DNA of 64,000 bases from Asterias amurensis (GCF_032118995.1 NC_092661.1:684501-748500), one strand, 5' to 3'. Shown: positions 9,901 to 21,130, counted from the first letter of the stretch. Numbers and translations: made by a program. The notes: generated from the letters alone by a model not told the origin.

Positions 9901-12861
9901 ACGCGCGATCATAACAAGACACAGTTTTTAGACCTCAGTCTTAGGAAACTGTAGAAACTTCTATAGGTAAAAAATATTACCTACTTTTTCATTCACTGTG
10001 AGTAGGAATTCATGTCATGGCCGATAACTTGATTCACAAAAGGTACCAAAACGCTTTAAATTGTGCAAGAGTATAACAGTGCAGAGGTAGCTCGAATAAA
10101 CATTATGAGAACTGCCCAACAATTATTATCACAACGTAGTTAATGGGGTATTTCCGTTGCCATGTACCACTTTGGACCTTGCTCAATTTAATAAAAAGTA
10201 GACATGCCCAAAACGGCAAATTTCAAATTACTTATAAAATCATCCAAGATGTCTGGTTATACAATGGCGTTGAAACATTTCGTGAAGGGGACATTTAGTT
10301 CGCAATTTAAGACAGAGATTTCAAGAGCATCAGTACTTGTTTACGAAATGCTCCTACAAGATTCTGTTTCTTCCAAGACGATTTATTATCCGAGACGACA
10401 TCAGATTCGTGGTCTTGTAATTTCAGACGCGCCTTTACTTAAAACCGACTATGCCCGCTGCGGTCAATTCCAATCAAGAAAATTAAAAACAAACAACATT
10501 TTTGTATTCCTGTGGATAACTTTAAATGGGTTACCGAAATATGAAGTAATTCCAGAAGTCAGTGGAATTATGTAAGGGGAGATAAAGTCCTTCAGTGGGC
10601 AAGAAGTGCCGGGTGAATCTCCGTCCTACGCTGAGTAAATAATGAGTGTAGTCAACATTTTATCAAGAAGGTCATTAATCAACCAACTAATCTCATAAAT
10701 TTCATTCGAGATCTAAGAAGTCAAATCATCTCGTCCCCTCTTCAAGATTGTATCCGTTGCTTCGGAATTCTGAAGATGGTTTATGAATGTGTTACTTTAA
10801 AGGTGGGTATCGGGTGTTAAATACTGACCTCTGATTCGTTAGAATTGTTGTGTTATGTCAGGGTTTTTTCCTTCTAATCTGGGGCAATATTGTCGAAAAA
10901 GAAAGAAAGCATTTATAAAGTTTTTAATTGACAGTTTATCCCAAGAAATAATCAATCCTTTTTGATCATCATACACTCGGTTAAAAACAAATAATACTTT
11001 AGATATCAACAATTTCAATTTTTACTTGGACCACAACTTTCTGCTTGTTCTAAGGTTTTCCCTACTTTCAATAACGTTTTCTACAGAACATATTTTGACA
11101 GCAGAAAGTGCAGTCTCAGTTTTTGTTTCTAACTCTAGAATAAAAACTGTATACCAGAATATTGATGAGCACACAAATTGGTCCATAAGTTATGTATATA
11201 GTTATATCAATCAAACTTAATTGTTTCTAGTGACATCCTGGTCAATGGGGCTAACACAAATTAAAGTATTGCTTTTATTTAATGGGCAGATTGATCAGTT
11301 TTAACTTAATTATACAGTTCGTGTGGTCACCTTCCTTGGTCAAACTCCAATTTACAATCTTTTGTCATCAATCATGTTCAGCATTTTCGGCATTCTTTCA
11401 ATGTCGCCAAGACATTATGTTATCAAGTTTTCTTGCCAGCAGTTTTCTCGGACGCCGAAAAGGCGGGAAAACTTACACTTTGCTCGATTTATTATTTTGT
11501 TTTTAATTGACAGTTTTTCCCAAGAAATAATCAAACCTTTTTGATCATCATACACTCGGTTAAAAACAATCTTCAAGCGGTCTCTCAAAACGTTTTTGTT
11601 TCCTCACTGAGAGCCTCTGGTAATTTTCTTTTGCTTTGTTTTCTACTTATGTTATTTTGTTTTTCTTGTGAGGCGCTGTGTTAATTGTAGAGCGCCATAG
11701 AAATGTTTCTTATTATTATTCTTATAATTAATACGTTAGATACCAACAAATTTTTGAAGCAATAAAAAAAGGAGGTGAACAAGATGTAAGAATTATGGCC
11801 CCGCGTATATTTTTTATCTTCGAAATAAAATTGTCTGTATATTGGGAAGTAGTAAATCCGCCTTGATCATAATTTCGGTTAAAAACAAATAATACACCTG
11901 ATTTGAATATATTTGTAGCATATAAAAAAGTAAACTCATTCTAAGAATGTGGCCCGTATCAGCCGCGTATCGATTTCATCTTTAAAATTAAGTTATCTGT
12001 AAAAGTTGCGTTAATATCTTCTTTGAAATAGAAAGTTATACGTATTTTTCTTACTGATGACGTTTCAGCTACTCATCAACTCATACTTGTTATCTTTAAA
12101 ATGTAATTGTCTATAAATTGCTTTAATATTAATTTTGCAAAATAGAAAGTTATGCGATGTTTTTCTCTTTGATTACGTTGCAGCTTCTCATCAACATCGC
12201 ATGGCAGATTCAAAACCAACCGAAACCAGAGGAACAAGTAATCTCTCCAGGAGTTGTAGAAGTTATGTGCAACACTAGTGATGCTGAGATGATTGTGTCA
12301 CTAAGTTACAACGTCATACTCGTCCTTCTCTGTAGCGTACATGCATTCATGACCCGCAAAGTACCAACCAACTACAACGAGTCTCGCTTCATAAGCCTGA
12401 GCGTGTACACCACTGTGGTCATCTGGCTGGCTTTTATACCATGTTACTTTTTGCTTCCGGATGCAAAGGTCAAACTAGTCGTCATGTCAGTCGCTCTTAT
12501 CTTCAGTGGCAGCATCACTTTGGTGTTTATGTTCTTCACGAAGCTATACGCTGTGCATTTTGTGGCTGAGGCGAACGTTCACGCTGCAGGAACGTACAAA
12601 GAGAACGGGTCCACAGTCGGGAATGCAAACCTTAATAATCTGAACATTGTTAATAAACTAAACGCTCAGAGTCGACAGAGGGCGATCATCAGTAATATTT
12701 TGAGAGGCAAGACTGCTGTAGCGCCGAGTACCAGTGATAACCAACCAATGGATAATGATGACGATGATAAGGGGAATACGGCAGAAAGAATTCGCCAGCG
12801 ATGTTTTCATTCGTTGAATGTTCAAGACCAAGCAATGATTCATGTCTCGACGGACCCCTAA
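974..12861 (+). CDS. Metabotropic glutamate receptor-like class C GPCR (3 exons)
   Basis: Exons 974-1376, 2080-3764 and 12184-12861 join in frame (phases 1 and 0, GT-AG) to 921 residues plus stop. Residues 1-26 look like a signal peptide; ATG 974 sits in ACCATG, and an in-frame ATG at 917 would add 19 residues. A Venus-flytrap domain follows (GGLLPVH; INNDPDILPNVTLG; VGVIG-type turn at the exon 1/2 join; IGSDGW at 293-298), then a nine-cysteine domain (about 507-560), then seven membrane segments with KASSREL, TRANRI and TTVVIWLAF motifs. The C-tail is short and acidic (DDDD) with no Homer-type PPxxF. By family knowledge it is a dimeric plasma-membrane receptor acting through G proteins. Pocket residues matching mGluR1 Arg78, Ser165, Thr188, Asp208, Tyr236 and Asp318 are present; Ser186 is Phe163, and the Lys409 position reads Ser/Arg, so the ligand may not be glutamate. 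Confidence 0.93.
1735..2054. repeat. Foldback MITE family A, degenerate copy in receptor intron 1
   Basis: Fills most of intron 1 (1377-2079) and ends only about 25 bp before the exon 2 acceptor. Recognised by GTGAGAAACGGCT, GCATCTGAAAGCACACAA and a terminal CTGGTCTTTGACATTTACCA; the 5' terminus is eroded. Confidence 0.7.
3860..4143. repeat. Foldback MITE family A, near-complete copy
   Basis: Begins around GAGACCAGTCTTCTCACTTGG and ends in CCAATAGTGTCAACTGCCTT followed by TAA. It lies 95 bp into receptor intron 2. The central palindrome arm is shortened. Confidence 0.75.
4144..4825. other. Intron stretch without recognised feature; poly-G tract
   Basis: No gene is seen. A G-rich run at about 4804-4823 (AGGGAGGGGGGGGGGTGGGG) is the only salient item. 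Confidence 0.5.
4826..5190. repeat. Foldback MITE family A, degenerate copy
   Basis: Starts TTAAAGGCAATGGGCACTAT and ends GATGTCCAGTGCCTTTAAA, so both TTAA-type ends are present. The inner arms (CTTAGCTGCTGAGG) have diverged from the usual GAGACCTCA/TGAGGTCTC pair. Confidence 0.75.
5191..6130. other. AT-rich intron stretch, no feature recognised
   Basis: No open frame of quality, repeat family or RNA gene was recognised. Only short A-rich runs are present. Confidence 0.4.
6140..6262. repeat. GC-richer hairpin pair GCGCTAGTC/GACTAGCAC
   Basis: Two successive small hairpins occur: GCGCTAGTCCGAAGACTAGC (near 6185) and GCGCTAGTCCAACAGACTAGC (near 6219), each followed by ACACG. They form a local tandem of two dyads in otherwise AT-rich intron. 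Function is unknown; it may be the end of a mobile element. Confidence 0.45.
6457..6704. repeat. Foldback MITE family B (copy 1)
   Basis: Ends are GCCCAATTTCATAGAGCTGC and its complement GCAGCTCTATGAAATTGGCC. A second copy of nearly the same length lies at 25510-25747. The inner parts share GCTAAGC-type sub-repeats. Confidence 0.75.
6705..8012. other. Intron stretch, mostly unique sequence
   Basis: No gene is recognised. A CTCTGAAGAAGG...ATTGAAAGC motif near 7305-7350 loosely resembles the repeat termini at 185 and 16550, but too weakly to assign. Confidence 0.35.
8013..8349. repeat. Foldback MITE family A, copy
   Basis: Starts TTAAAGACACTGGAGACTAT and ends AATAGTGTCCACTGCCTTTA. The central arms GAGACCTCAAATTCT / GTGAGGTCTCGAAATC pair well. 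Confidence 0.85.
9370..9757. repeat. Foldback MITE family A, full-length copy
   Basis: A 388-bp near-perfect palindrome from TTAAAGCCAGTGGACACTAT to AATGTCCACTGCCTTTAA. Central arms GAGACCTCAAATTCTAAATC and the complementary CTGAGGTCTCGAAATC face each other. It is one of the best preserved copies in the window. Confidence 0.9.
9930..10110. repeat. Fragment of a second dispersed repeat (TCACTGTGAGTAGG family)
   Basis: The block TTCATTCACTGTGAGTAGG, then CATGGCC, AACTTGATYCAC and ACCAAAACGCTTTAA recurs near 60300-60380 and, more weakly, near 1590-1655. It is a low-copy dispersed repeat, not a gene. Confidence 0.5.
10905..12110. repeat. Degenerate tandem repeats at the 3' end of receptor intron 2
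   Basis: A block TTTTAATTGACAGTTT, CCCAAGAAATAATCAA, TTTTTGATCATCATACACTC, GGTTAAAAACAA is found at about 10919-10995 and again at 11499-11570, with a weaker piece at 11860-11900. Further down, a TTATCTTTAAAAT...TTGTCTATAAATTGC unit recurs. The intron end grew by local duplication. Confidence 0.65.
12009..12100 (+). pseudogene. Decayed duplicate of the receptor exon 3 acceptor region
   Basis: GCGTTAATATCTTC, AAATAGAAAGTTATACG, TTTTTCTTACTGATGACG and TTTCAGCTACTCATCAAC closely match the 75 bp that end at the true acceptor of exon 3 (12117-12195, ending TTGCAGCTTCTCATCAACAT). After the pseudo-acceptor the similarity fades and the open frame is not kept. The host exon is intact, so this is a vestige about 110 bp upstream of it. 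Confidence 0.65.
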
Positions 12862-12879
12862 GAAAAATCTTATAAATTT

Positions 12880-13255
12880 CAATTTAACTTTTAGCAAAAT
12901 AGTATGAATATTTTCAGCACGAATAATTAAGTTTTTAATGGTGTGAATATGTAATTAAATATTATGAATATGTAATTACATATTATGAACATTTAGTAAG
13001 ATAGAAACTGGGTTTCCTTTCTTCAGAACTAGAAATCAATTAAGCTGCCCAAGATGGAGGCAGTCCAAGCTACTTAATGGACCCCTGATCAACTTTTTAA
13101 TTTAACTTTAACACTTAATGGTATGAACAATTATAGCACGAATCTGCAACTAAATAAATGAATATGTAATTAAATATTCTGAATATTTAATTTGATAGAG
13201 ACTGGGCACCCTTTCCTCGGAATGGAATTGAGTGACCCAAGGTGGAACTGTTCAA
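12880..13255. repeat. Two-unit tandem duplication in the receptor 3' UTR
   Basis: AATTTAACTTT, AGCACGAAT, GAATATGTAATTAAATATT and GATAGARACTGGG appear in the same order at 12880-13060 and 13095-13250. This gives a period near 200 bp with clear divergence. Both are AT-rich and non-coding. Confidence 0.65.
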
Positions 13256-13385
13256 AAAGGCAACCCACGCCAATTAAAAATAGCAAAATATTTTCGTTCA
13301 CTTGCACCGTTTTTAATTCGCACTTGGCATGTAACAATAGCGCAATGATAGCGCAATAAGTGTCAACTGTTGTGTATATTTATGT

Positions 13386-13391
13386 AAATAA
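13386..13391 (+). promoter_or_regulatory. Candidate polyadenylation signal of the receptor gene
   Basis: AATAAA lies about 525 bp after the stop codon at 12861 and is followed by a second AATAAA-like run at 13402. This is position-based inference; no transcript evidence is available. Confidence 0.35.
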
Positions 13392-13409
13392 AATAATTAA
13401 AATAAAAAC

Positions 13410-16400
13410 TTAGCACCGCATGTTCACAGTAACCATAGCAATACATTAATACTTCTCAATAATTAATTTTCCCGACGTCCTTGATCATGCTAATCAATCT
13501 AATCAAATACTGTGACTTTTAACGACTCAAATATTTGTTCATTACGATGTGTTTGTACACAGTGCAATAAGACAACTGATGGGATAGTGCTTCAAAACTC
13601 AACTTGTATTAAACATACAAAATATAGGTTATTAAGCATTCGACGGAAGAGGGCGCTAGACCTTTACAACACGCTTCAAACTGACAATGATTTTAATTTT
13701 AAGTAGTAATGAGTTGTGATATTATTTATAATCTTTTGCATACGTTGTATTATGATTTGTTTTTTGCTAATTTTTTACTGCATCGTACTGGCATATCTAT
13801 TCATTATGAAATGAACCGAGATATAAATATTTTACTTGAAAATTTAAGAAATTAGTGGGGTACTAGTTGTAGCAATGGTATCTGTAGGGTATTCTGGCTG
13901 GAAATATTAATTTGCTAAGCAAGATTATTTGGTGCTAAGCAAGGTTATTTTGTGCTAAGCAAGTTTTTGTGCTACAGGCTTTTTGAAGTTGTGCCCTGAC
14001 CAATTTGTTTTCCTAGGATCTAAAACAAAATCAAAACAAACAAAAAACTAAAACCTACAAACAAATGAATATTTAAGCTTGGTTGTTTAGGTGTTTGACG
14101 GATAGTCTGCGCAAAATATTTCCATTAAGATTGTCACAGTATGGGATCACGAGTCCATAGCGAGACGGTTTTATGGGTTTGGCAAGGCGACCCCTACCCA
14201 ATGGTAATACTACAATCCATTTAAGTTTAAGTTTTCTAACCTTGATTCGAAGTCGTGTTCCCAACCTCCGTCATTATTATCTATCCACGTTTCAACGTTG
14301 TAGACTGGTGACACCATCTCGCCTATCCTCCTCTAGCAATGTGATCCATACGACAACAAACAAACAGCGAATAACACTTAAACATTCCACACGTTCACCT
14401 CAGAGTCTCTTTAGTTTTCAATCATAAAACTCCATCAAAGCTGGCCTATTTATCCAATGCACCCCTCATCAATATGTGGTTCGCCTCCCTACCATGGTCC
14501 AGCACATAATTCTGCATTTGTGTTTCTTGGTTGACAAGCTCCACAAACAGAAGTTCTTGGTTTTTGGTTGAAATGTTCCAAAGATAGCACATAATCCAAC
14601 ATTCTTGTTTCATGGTTGAAAATCTCCCGACAGAGTAAAGACTAGAAAGCATTTTGTGCAGTGGTATGATACATTCAACATTATGAGTTGCCAATGGTCG
14701 GATGTTCGCTTCGTGGTCCCGTTTTTGACTGAGTTTTATGTCTTGTATTCAAATAGGTCTAGACTTGTAAAAAAAATGTCTTCAAGCAAGATGTAGCCCC
14801 CCCCCCCATGCTGTATTCCTTACGCGTGTGTGTATACAGAATGACTTCACAGTTTATGAATGGGCTCGACACAATCGGACAAAGGGAACAATGCAATGCT
14901 TTTGTTATAAGCATCCCGGATTTATTATGCAAGTCCTGATCAAGTTTCCACCCGAAGAATGCGTTTGTCAAATGCATTGGAACGCGACTGTTGGCCTTTT
15001 TTATTTATAGATAATAGTGGACTATACAGAGTGTAGCTGTTTTGGGTAATCTTCGGCAATTCCTGTACATGTGTGCTAAGCTCAGAAGTAACTGCATATT
15101 TAGTGCTTATGTTGCCCTTGCAATTGAACAATAATTAATTATTATTTCAATCTCATTAAAAATTTCTTTCCACTAGCTGAAAAAAACCCTCGTCTTTTGA
15201 ATTATAAATCTACCCCTGTGGGAAATCAGAACCCAAAACGAGAAAGAGCAGCACGTGACATCTCTGTGAATAATGAAAAAGTGGGTTTTTTTTCTCGTTA
15301 ATACTTGGAGTTTATTGTGGTCCAAACAAGAGTATTTGTATAAGCAAATTTAATTTTAATGAGTCACGTGAAATCTACAATAGCCGTTGATTAGTTTTAA
15401 ATTAGGCTTTATTATTGTGACCTTATTACAATATTTTCTAATCATCAGTGGTTGCCTCTTTTATACCGGTTGAATTTGTAAATTTTTCCATTATTAATGC
15501 CATGGTCAGCGCTCTTTAGAGCATGTCAACATGATTAAGGCGGTATAAAAGTGTTGGTATTATTACTATTATTATGAAGCTTTTGTAAATTTCTCTCTTC
15601 GACAATCCATTGTATCTCAAATTTTATGTAAATATTGATTTCCCTCACGACATAGATTGGAGAGGTTACAGTAGTAAAAATGCAGAATGACCATAACTAG
15701 GAGATGTGTTCTACTCTGTTGCTTGCAATCTCCATTTCACGTCAAGGTGGTTACCGATCTACATTTTTTTATTTACATTTATTTTTTCAAATTATTTTAG
15801 TGTATGCATTAAAGAACAATTTTCGCCGCCAGTTTTTTTGGGGACATTGGTGGAACAATGTCCCAGTCCAGTCTGTAAGTGTTAGTGTTATTCATGTTAC
15901 TCTCACAGTAAACTGGATAATAATTGACAATGGAATAAGTATTTTTTTGGTTTCGTTTTTCACTTTTTGATTTACTTAACCTGATTTAATTTGACAGTCA
16001 GACAGGCGCAAATTTCAATCTTCAACGCTAGTTTCACTTATGTGAAAGGAGTGGAATACCATGCACTTTAAATGTCAGATTCAATTACAAAGTATGTGAG
16101 GCGGACATTGTAAAGCGGCGTGTGTTTGAATGTCAACGGATTGGAACTTATACTTGTTAAAAGAACATTACAAATTACAATTTTTGCTAACAAAACAATT
16201 GCTGGCAGTGTAAGCACTTTATGTAATTCACCATATACATAAACTGACAAACCTGTAGATGTTTGAGATCGAAATACCGTCTGGGTCACGGGAGAATAGT
16301 GATAAACCGATTACACTTGACATATTAATGGGAAAAAAAAACTTTTTTTATTTCTCATTCTAATGGACGTTTTCTCCTTTAATCGTCATTAGAAGGTGTA

Positions 16401-16545
16401 ATTTTTTTGTACATAATTATGTGATCTTCACGATTTTCTTCACACAGATTCTGTAATGTTCCTATTTCGGTTAGTTGTTATATTATCGTCATTGCTATGT
16501 TATTGCTAAGTAGATTTGGGTATTGTATGTTCTGAACAGAACCGG
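13410..16545. other. AT-rich spacer without recognised gene
   Basis: Short frames occur but none shows a known domain or splice support. Small items: repeated GCTAAGCAAG motifs near 13915-13970 (family B-like remnant), a poly-C run near 14800, and AT-rich low-complexity stretches near 15100-15600. Confidence 0.4.
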
Positions 16546-16549
16546 TGTT

Positions 16550-16650
16550 TGATTTTCTTGAAGACACTCAGAGCATACTGATCGAAACGTTGAGTTGTCA
16601 ACCACGCACCGGCTCTCCTCATAACCAAAACTCTCTAAAAAGAGATTTGT
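16550..16650 (+). repeat. Dispersed repeat terminus with hammerhead-like core (copy 2)
   Basis: TTGAAGACACTCAGAGCATACTG, then ATCGAAACGTTGAG, then ACCGGCTCTCC and AAAAAGAGATT follow the same order as 185-282. The middle GAGCATACTGATCGAAACG block is shared with 19295-19330 (complement) and 39648-39666. Confidence 0.6.
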
Positions 16651-16863
16651 AAATTATTTTGCAAGGTGTTACTGTAAACCTACTGCTGTTTTCTATTCAT
16701 GCTGTTTTTTGCTGGTATTTGTTGATACAGTTGCTTGGTTCAAGTTGGTGTATTGAGGTCAATTATAAAGGACAACAGGAAACGTGTTTTCAACAATCTA
16801 ACCTTGTTTCAATTTCAACCTTGTTTCAGATGGTATGCTAAAGTAAACCTTTGGTTCAATTGT

Positions 16864-17243
16864 TTTAAAGACGCTTGCGACTATTGGTAATTGTCAAAGA
16901 TCAGTCTTCTCACTTGTTGTATCTAAACATATGCATGAAATAAATATGAGCTCAATTGGTCATCAAAGTTGGGAGATAACAATGAAAGAAAACAAACCCT
17001 TGTCACACGAAGCTGTTTGCTTTCAGATGCTTGATTTCGAGACCTCAAGTTCTTAATCTGAAGTCTCGAAATCAAATTCGATGAAAATTACTTCTTTCTT
17101 GAAAACTGCGTCACTTCAGAGGGAGCCTTTTCTCGCAATGTTAAATTATAAAATCAACCTCTCTCCATTACTCGTTATACCAAGTAAGGTTTTGTGCTCA
17201 TAATTATGTTGAGTAATATTACCAATAGTGTTCACTGCCTTTA
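16864..17243. repeat. Foldback MITE family A, copy
   Basis: Starts TTAAAGACGCTTGCGACTAT and ends TAGTGTTCACTGCCTTTAA. Central arms GAGACCTCAAGTTCTTAATC and the complement TGAAGTCTCGAAATC face each other. Confidence 0.85.
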
Positions 17244-17697
17244 ATAATACTATTGAGATATCGCCGAAAATTCCGTGATACTATGTCCATGCGGGGAGAT
17301 CTCTAATAGAAATACACAATATGAGAAGCGTTACTACAGTAACGTTTCCCAGGTTCAAAGCTTTTTGCATAAAGAGTGATAATGTATCTTTTTCTTTAAG
17401 AGAAATATCTCTCAAAATGCTTTACACAATCGAAAGCTGCTGTAGGCGTCTAACCAAAAGTTGTTATTTCAATTATTTTTAAGAATGACTACCAAATATG
17501 TACTTTCCCTTCAATGGCTCGGTTGGAAACCAGACGCAAAAGATCATGTTAACAATGACCATGCCAGGAAACAGCAAGCGTGTATTAACGATTTTGAACT
17601 CTGTCAATATTCCCAATAATAGTTGGATCAATAATTAGGGTGTGTATATAAACGGCTTACACGCACCTGTTGCGTGACACAGTTACAACGAAAACGG

Positions 17698-18059
17698 TTA
17701 AAGGCACTGGACACCTTTGGTGGTAATTGTCAAAGACCAGTTTTCTCACTTGGTGTATCCCAACACTATGCATAATATAACAAATCTGTGCAAAATAAGG
17801 CTCAATTGGTCATCGAAGTTGCAAGAGAATAATGAAAGAAAAAACACCTTTGTTGCAGGTGTGCTCTCAGATCTATAATAAAAGGCTTCAAGCCTGAAGT
17901 CTTTAATATTTGAGTGAGAAATGACCTCTTCCTAAAAAAAACTACGTTACTTCAGAGGGAGCCGTTTCTCACATCAACAGCTCTCCATTGCTCGTTACCA
18001 AGTAAGTTTTATGCTAACAATTATTTTGAGTAATTACCAATAGTATCCACTGTCTTTAA
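17698..18059. repeat. Foldback MITE family A, copy
   Basis: Starts TTAAAGGCACTGGACACCTT and ends TAGTATCCACTGTCTTTAA. The centre is the subtype CTTCAAGCCTGAAG rather than GAGACCTCA, showing at least two central variants within the family. Confidence 0.85.
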
Positions 18060-18252
18060 TGTCAGAATACTTGAAATAATTAAATTGAAATCAACCTGCA
18101 TACAAAGAGAATACCAGTCGATTGACCTCAATGTCAACTATGATCACCACCTAATTAAATATTCAACTTTCTAACACATCAATTATTGTTTTTATAAGGA
18201 CGTTCAAAACAAATATGAAATGAAGAGCTAACTATAACTGACCTGCCTGCAT

Positions 18253-18475
18253 GATTATACTTGTTTTACGCAAGTCGCCAGACACACAAGGTTTAAAGCC
18301 ACTTCAGGGTTTGGGCTACAATCAACTGTTTTTCCAGGGGCCGTTGCCACCTACTCTTAGGGCTGAAACAGGGTTACCCCCTTACAGTACATACGGATGT
18401 AGGCTTGGGTATCATCCATCAGAAGCCTGGCTGGTAGAGCAGAAAGCCCTACTCGTTATTACTAGTCTGTAGGCG
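18253..18475. repeat. Probable dispersed repeat (CAGACACACAAGGTTTAAAG segment)
   Basis: The GC content rises above the surroundings and the open frame here has no recognisable domain. The style resembles a retroposon fragment, but there is no second copy in the window, so this is a weak call. Confidence 0.25.
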
Positions 18476-19039
18476 GTACATGCCTTGTTTGATTTTACCG
18501 ATAATTGCTTTTTGGTTTCTGTTGTCTTCCGATTAAACAAAGACCTTGTGGGGACTAACTCGTCCTTTATAGATAATTGGTCGGCTGATTATTCCTGGAA
18601 CCCACGTAAGAATTGATCCATGAGGTGTAATTCAACTCAATGTTGCTAACTCCATAGTATTACTACAGATTTCCTTTAATAAATCAAGACTCTATGCCAG
18701 TGTACTTTATTGGAACAATCTAATTTACAATTAAAACTCATGAAACAGTTTTGGGTTATAATGAAGCAGAGACATGCAACAGTCGTTGGGTTGTTCCCAA
18801 CTACATGTTGTAGACGATAGTGTCCATAGCCAATCAAGGCAAGACATCAGAATTGGCTTAAAGGGCTGGAACGGTGGATCTCATTCGGAGAGTTACGAGT
18901 GGACTAAAGCAAGGAAAACACCCATTTCTGTTTATTCGACACAATTGTTTTACGGTGCAGCTCAAACCACCATAGGCCAATACAAACTTAAATCAGTAGT
19001 GGCTTTAACGGATACGTCTTGAGACACCTACACGGGTTA

Positions 19040-19150
19040 TGGTACATCCAATTCTAGTCTCCATGGCTACAGCTGCGGATTTGGCTACCACATTACAACG
19101 TTGACGAAGAGGACTAGTCTATCCGACCTTTAGCCACAGCCACACTTTGG
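19040..19150. repeat. Foldback repeat with GGCTACAGC / TAGCCACAGCC arms
   Basis: Left arm CATGGCTACAGCTGCGG and right arm CCTTTAGCCACAGCCACAC are partial complements. It resembles 404-545. Confidence 0.4.
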
Positions 19151-19198
19151 TCACTGGCTCGACTCTATATTTCAACAGACACGATGGATAGGATTTGA

Positions 19199-19345
19199 AA
19201 CTTTGCATGGTGGAAATACGGTGTTTGCGGTTACACCGTGTAATGATAATCTCTTAATGAGTTTAAGGTGGGTCTGAAAAGAACCGTTGGTTTCAACTCG
19301 ACGTTTCGATCAGTATGCTCTGATCGTCCCCTGGAGAAAGCTGTA
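19199..19345 (-). repeat. Dispersed repeat terminus with hammerhead-like core (copy 3, reversed)
   Basis: On the minus strand the order is GACGATCAG, AGCATA, CTGATC, GAAACGTCGAG, AACCAACGGTTCTTTTCAGA, AAGAGATTA and GTGTAACCGCAAACA. GATCAG/CTGATC forms a perfect 6-bp stem. The last part links this family to the GTTACCGCAAACC-ended copies at 22224 and 63490. Confidence 0.6.
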
Positions 19346-19754
19346 CCCTGATGTTGCGTGCTGCTTTGTACATTGATGCGGATTAGCTTGGTGATGCACG
19401 AAGGCAGTGCACGATGGAGTAAAATACTTGATTTACAGACACTTCATCTTCAATACGGGGTGTAGAGTTATAAGGAAGGTTGAGGCAATAATCATACATA
19501 GCCACAACAGGATTCACCGACTCTCTCAGAATAAGGTTAGTTTCGATCAGTATATAACTCAATTCAATTAAAATCCAATGCACATTTATTTGTCATGTTG
19601 TATATAACAATTTTAATTGTCATAGCTATTTCAACTATGTGTTTAAAAACATGAAAGGACAATGAATATAATCACGAAGTGATGGATGCCACATAATTCA
19701 ACCAAAAATTGTACCGAAATTTCAAAAATAATATTCAACTTTAATTAACACAGC

Positions 19755-19960
19755 TAGCAGAATTTGGTTTGCAGTTACACGATATGTGTGTGTCTACAGA
19801 CTACGCTCTTCAAATAACTGTCTAGCTTTATATTCTACTACCGCGGAGTAGATTTTCGGATTTCGGGAGACTTCGGGAGACTTCTCAGTTCTAAAAAGAA
19901 CCCGGGCGGAAGGTAAAACATCGGCCCAGACACCACTTTAGCTTTTATACATGAAGATCT
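19755..19960. repeat. Repeat family with TACCGCGGAGTAGA block (copy 1)
   Basis: GGTTTGCAGTTACAC, TTCTACTACCGCGGAGTAGA, GGGAGACTTCTCAGTTCT and AAAAAGAACCCGGG match the copies at 22224-22480 and 63490-63775 in order and spacing. Confidence 0.65.
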
Positions 19961-20139
19961 TTATTAACGAATAATAATTTTATAGCAAGACAGTGAACTC
20001 TCTAAAGAAGAAAAATGTACCTGACATGATGGATGAACCGCGAACCAAATAATATATTGATACCTCATCATGCATGTGCCTCAAATACAACATTTAGTAC
20101 CTTCACATATCATAAAACCCTTTTCGATTCGCATTACGA

Positions 20140-20471
20140 GTATAAATGGGGAGAGGTTGATGGTATAAAACATTGTGAGAAACGGTTCCCTCTGAAGTGA
20201 CGTAGTTTTCGAGAAAGAAGCAATTATCTACGAATTTGATTTCGAGACCTCAGATTTATTATTTGATGTCTCGAAATCAAGCATCTGAAAGCACACAACT
20301 TCGTGTGACCATGGTGAGACAAGGGTGTTTTTTCTTTCATTATTATCTCGCAACTTCGAAGTCTGATTGAGCTCAAAATTTCACAGGTTTGTTATTTTAT
20401 GCATATGTAGAGATACACCAATTGTGAAGATTAGTATTTGACAATAACCAATCTTGTCCAGTGTCTTTTAA
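20140..20471. repeat. Foldback MITE family A, 5'-eroded copy
   Basis: Begins inside the element near AATGGGGAGAGGTTGATGG and ends CTTGTCCAGTGTCTTTTAAA. The central arms GAGACCTCAGATTTATT / GATGTCTCGAAATC pair. Confidence 0.8.
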
Positions 20472-20782
20472 AGTGGACTGACACCGCTCGAGATGTGGAT
20501 TTCGCTACACAAACTCCACAGGTTGGTTATATGAAACAAACCCTTCTTAAAAGTGACGTTGCTGGGTTGAAACTGTGGCTTCTGTACAAAACCAGCGTTA
20601 TGCATCATTAATATAATTTTAATTATATTAAAATATCTCTTCTTTCGTTGACACAATTGCTCAATTGATTGCTAGTTTAGTCACAGATGAGCGGTCTTAA
20701 AAGCACAGACAAAAATAAATGTACGACCATTATGATAATTATTGTATGCTCTTTTGCGTCTGTGTGTGTAGGTGCGGGTTAA

Positions 20783-20996
20783 ATTGCACTGGACATTATT
20801 GGTAATCACTCAAAATAATTGTTAGCATAACAACAATTAGTTGGTACGAGCAGTGGTGAGCTGTTGATAGTATAAAACATGATGAGAAACGGCTCCCTCT
20901 AAAGTAACGTAGTTTTTGAGAAAGAGGCAATTTCTCTCTCAAACATTAAAATAGTTCAGCTGAAGCCTTTTATTATGCATCTGAAAGCACTTAAAG
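20783..20996. repeat. Foldback MITE family A, left half only
   Basis: ATTGCACTGGACATTATTGG through CTTTTATTATGCATCTGAAA, then the match stops at AGCACTTAAAG. The right arm is missing, so this is a truncated copy. Confidence 0.75.
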
Positions 20997-21130
20997 TTGG
21001 TTACCAATCGGGGGGGGCAGTTCAAATAAAAGGAAAATTCTCAGAAGCTACTACCATAACCACTTATAACACATAGGCTTTCGCATATAATTTACACAAT
21101 TGTTTCAACCACCAAAATATGACGCCACCT

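Noticed and set aside
10204-10575. 123-codon frame inside receptor intron 2
   Set aside because: It is the longest unexplained plus-strand frame, but no domain, no repeated copy and no credible splice sites are seen. Probably chance in AT-rich intron, though RNA evidence could change this.
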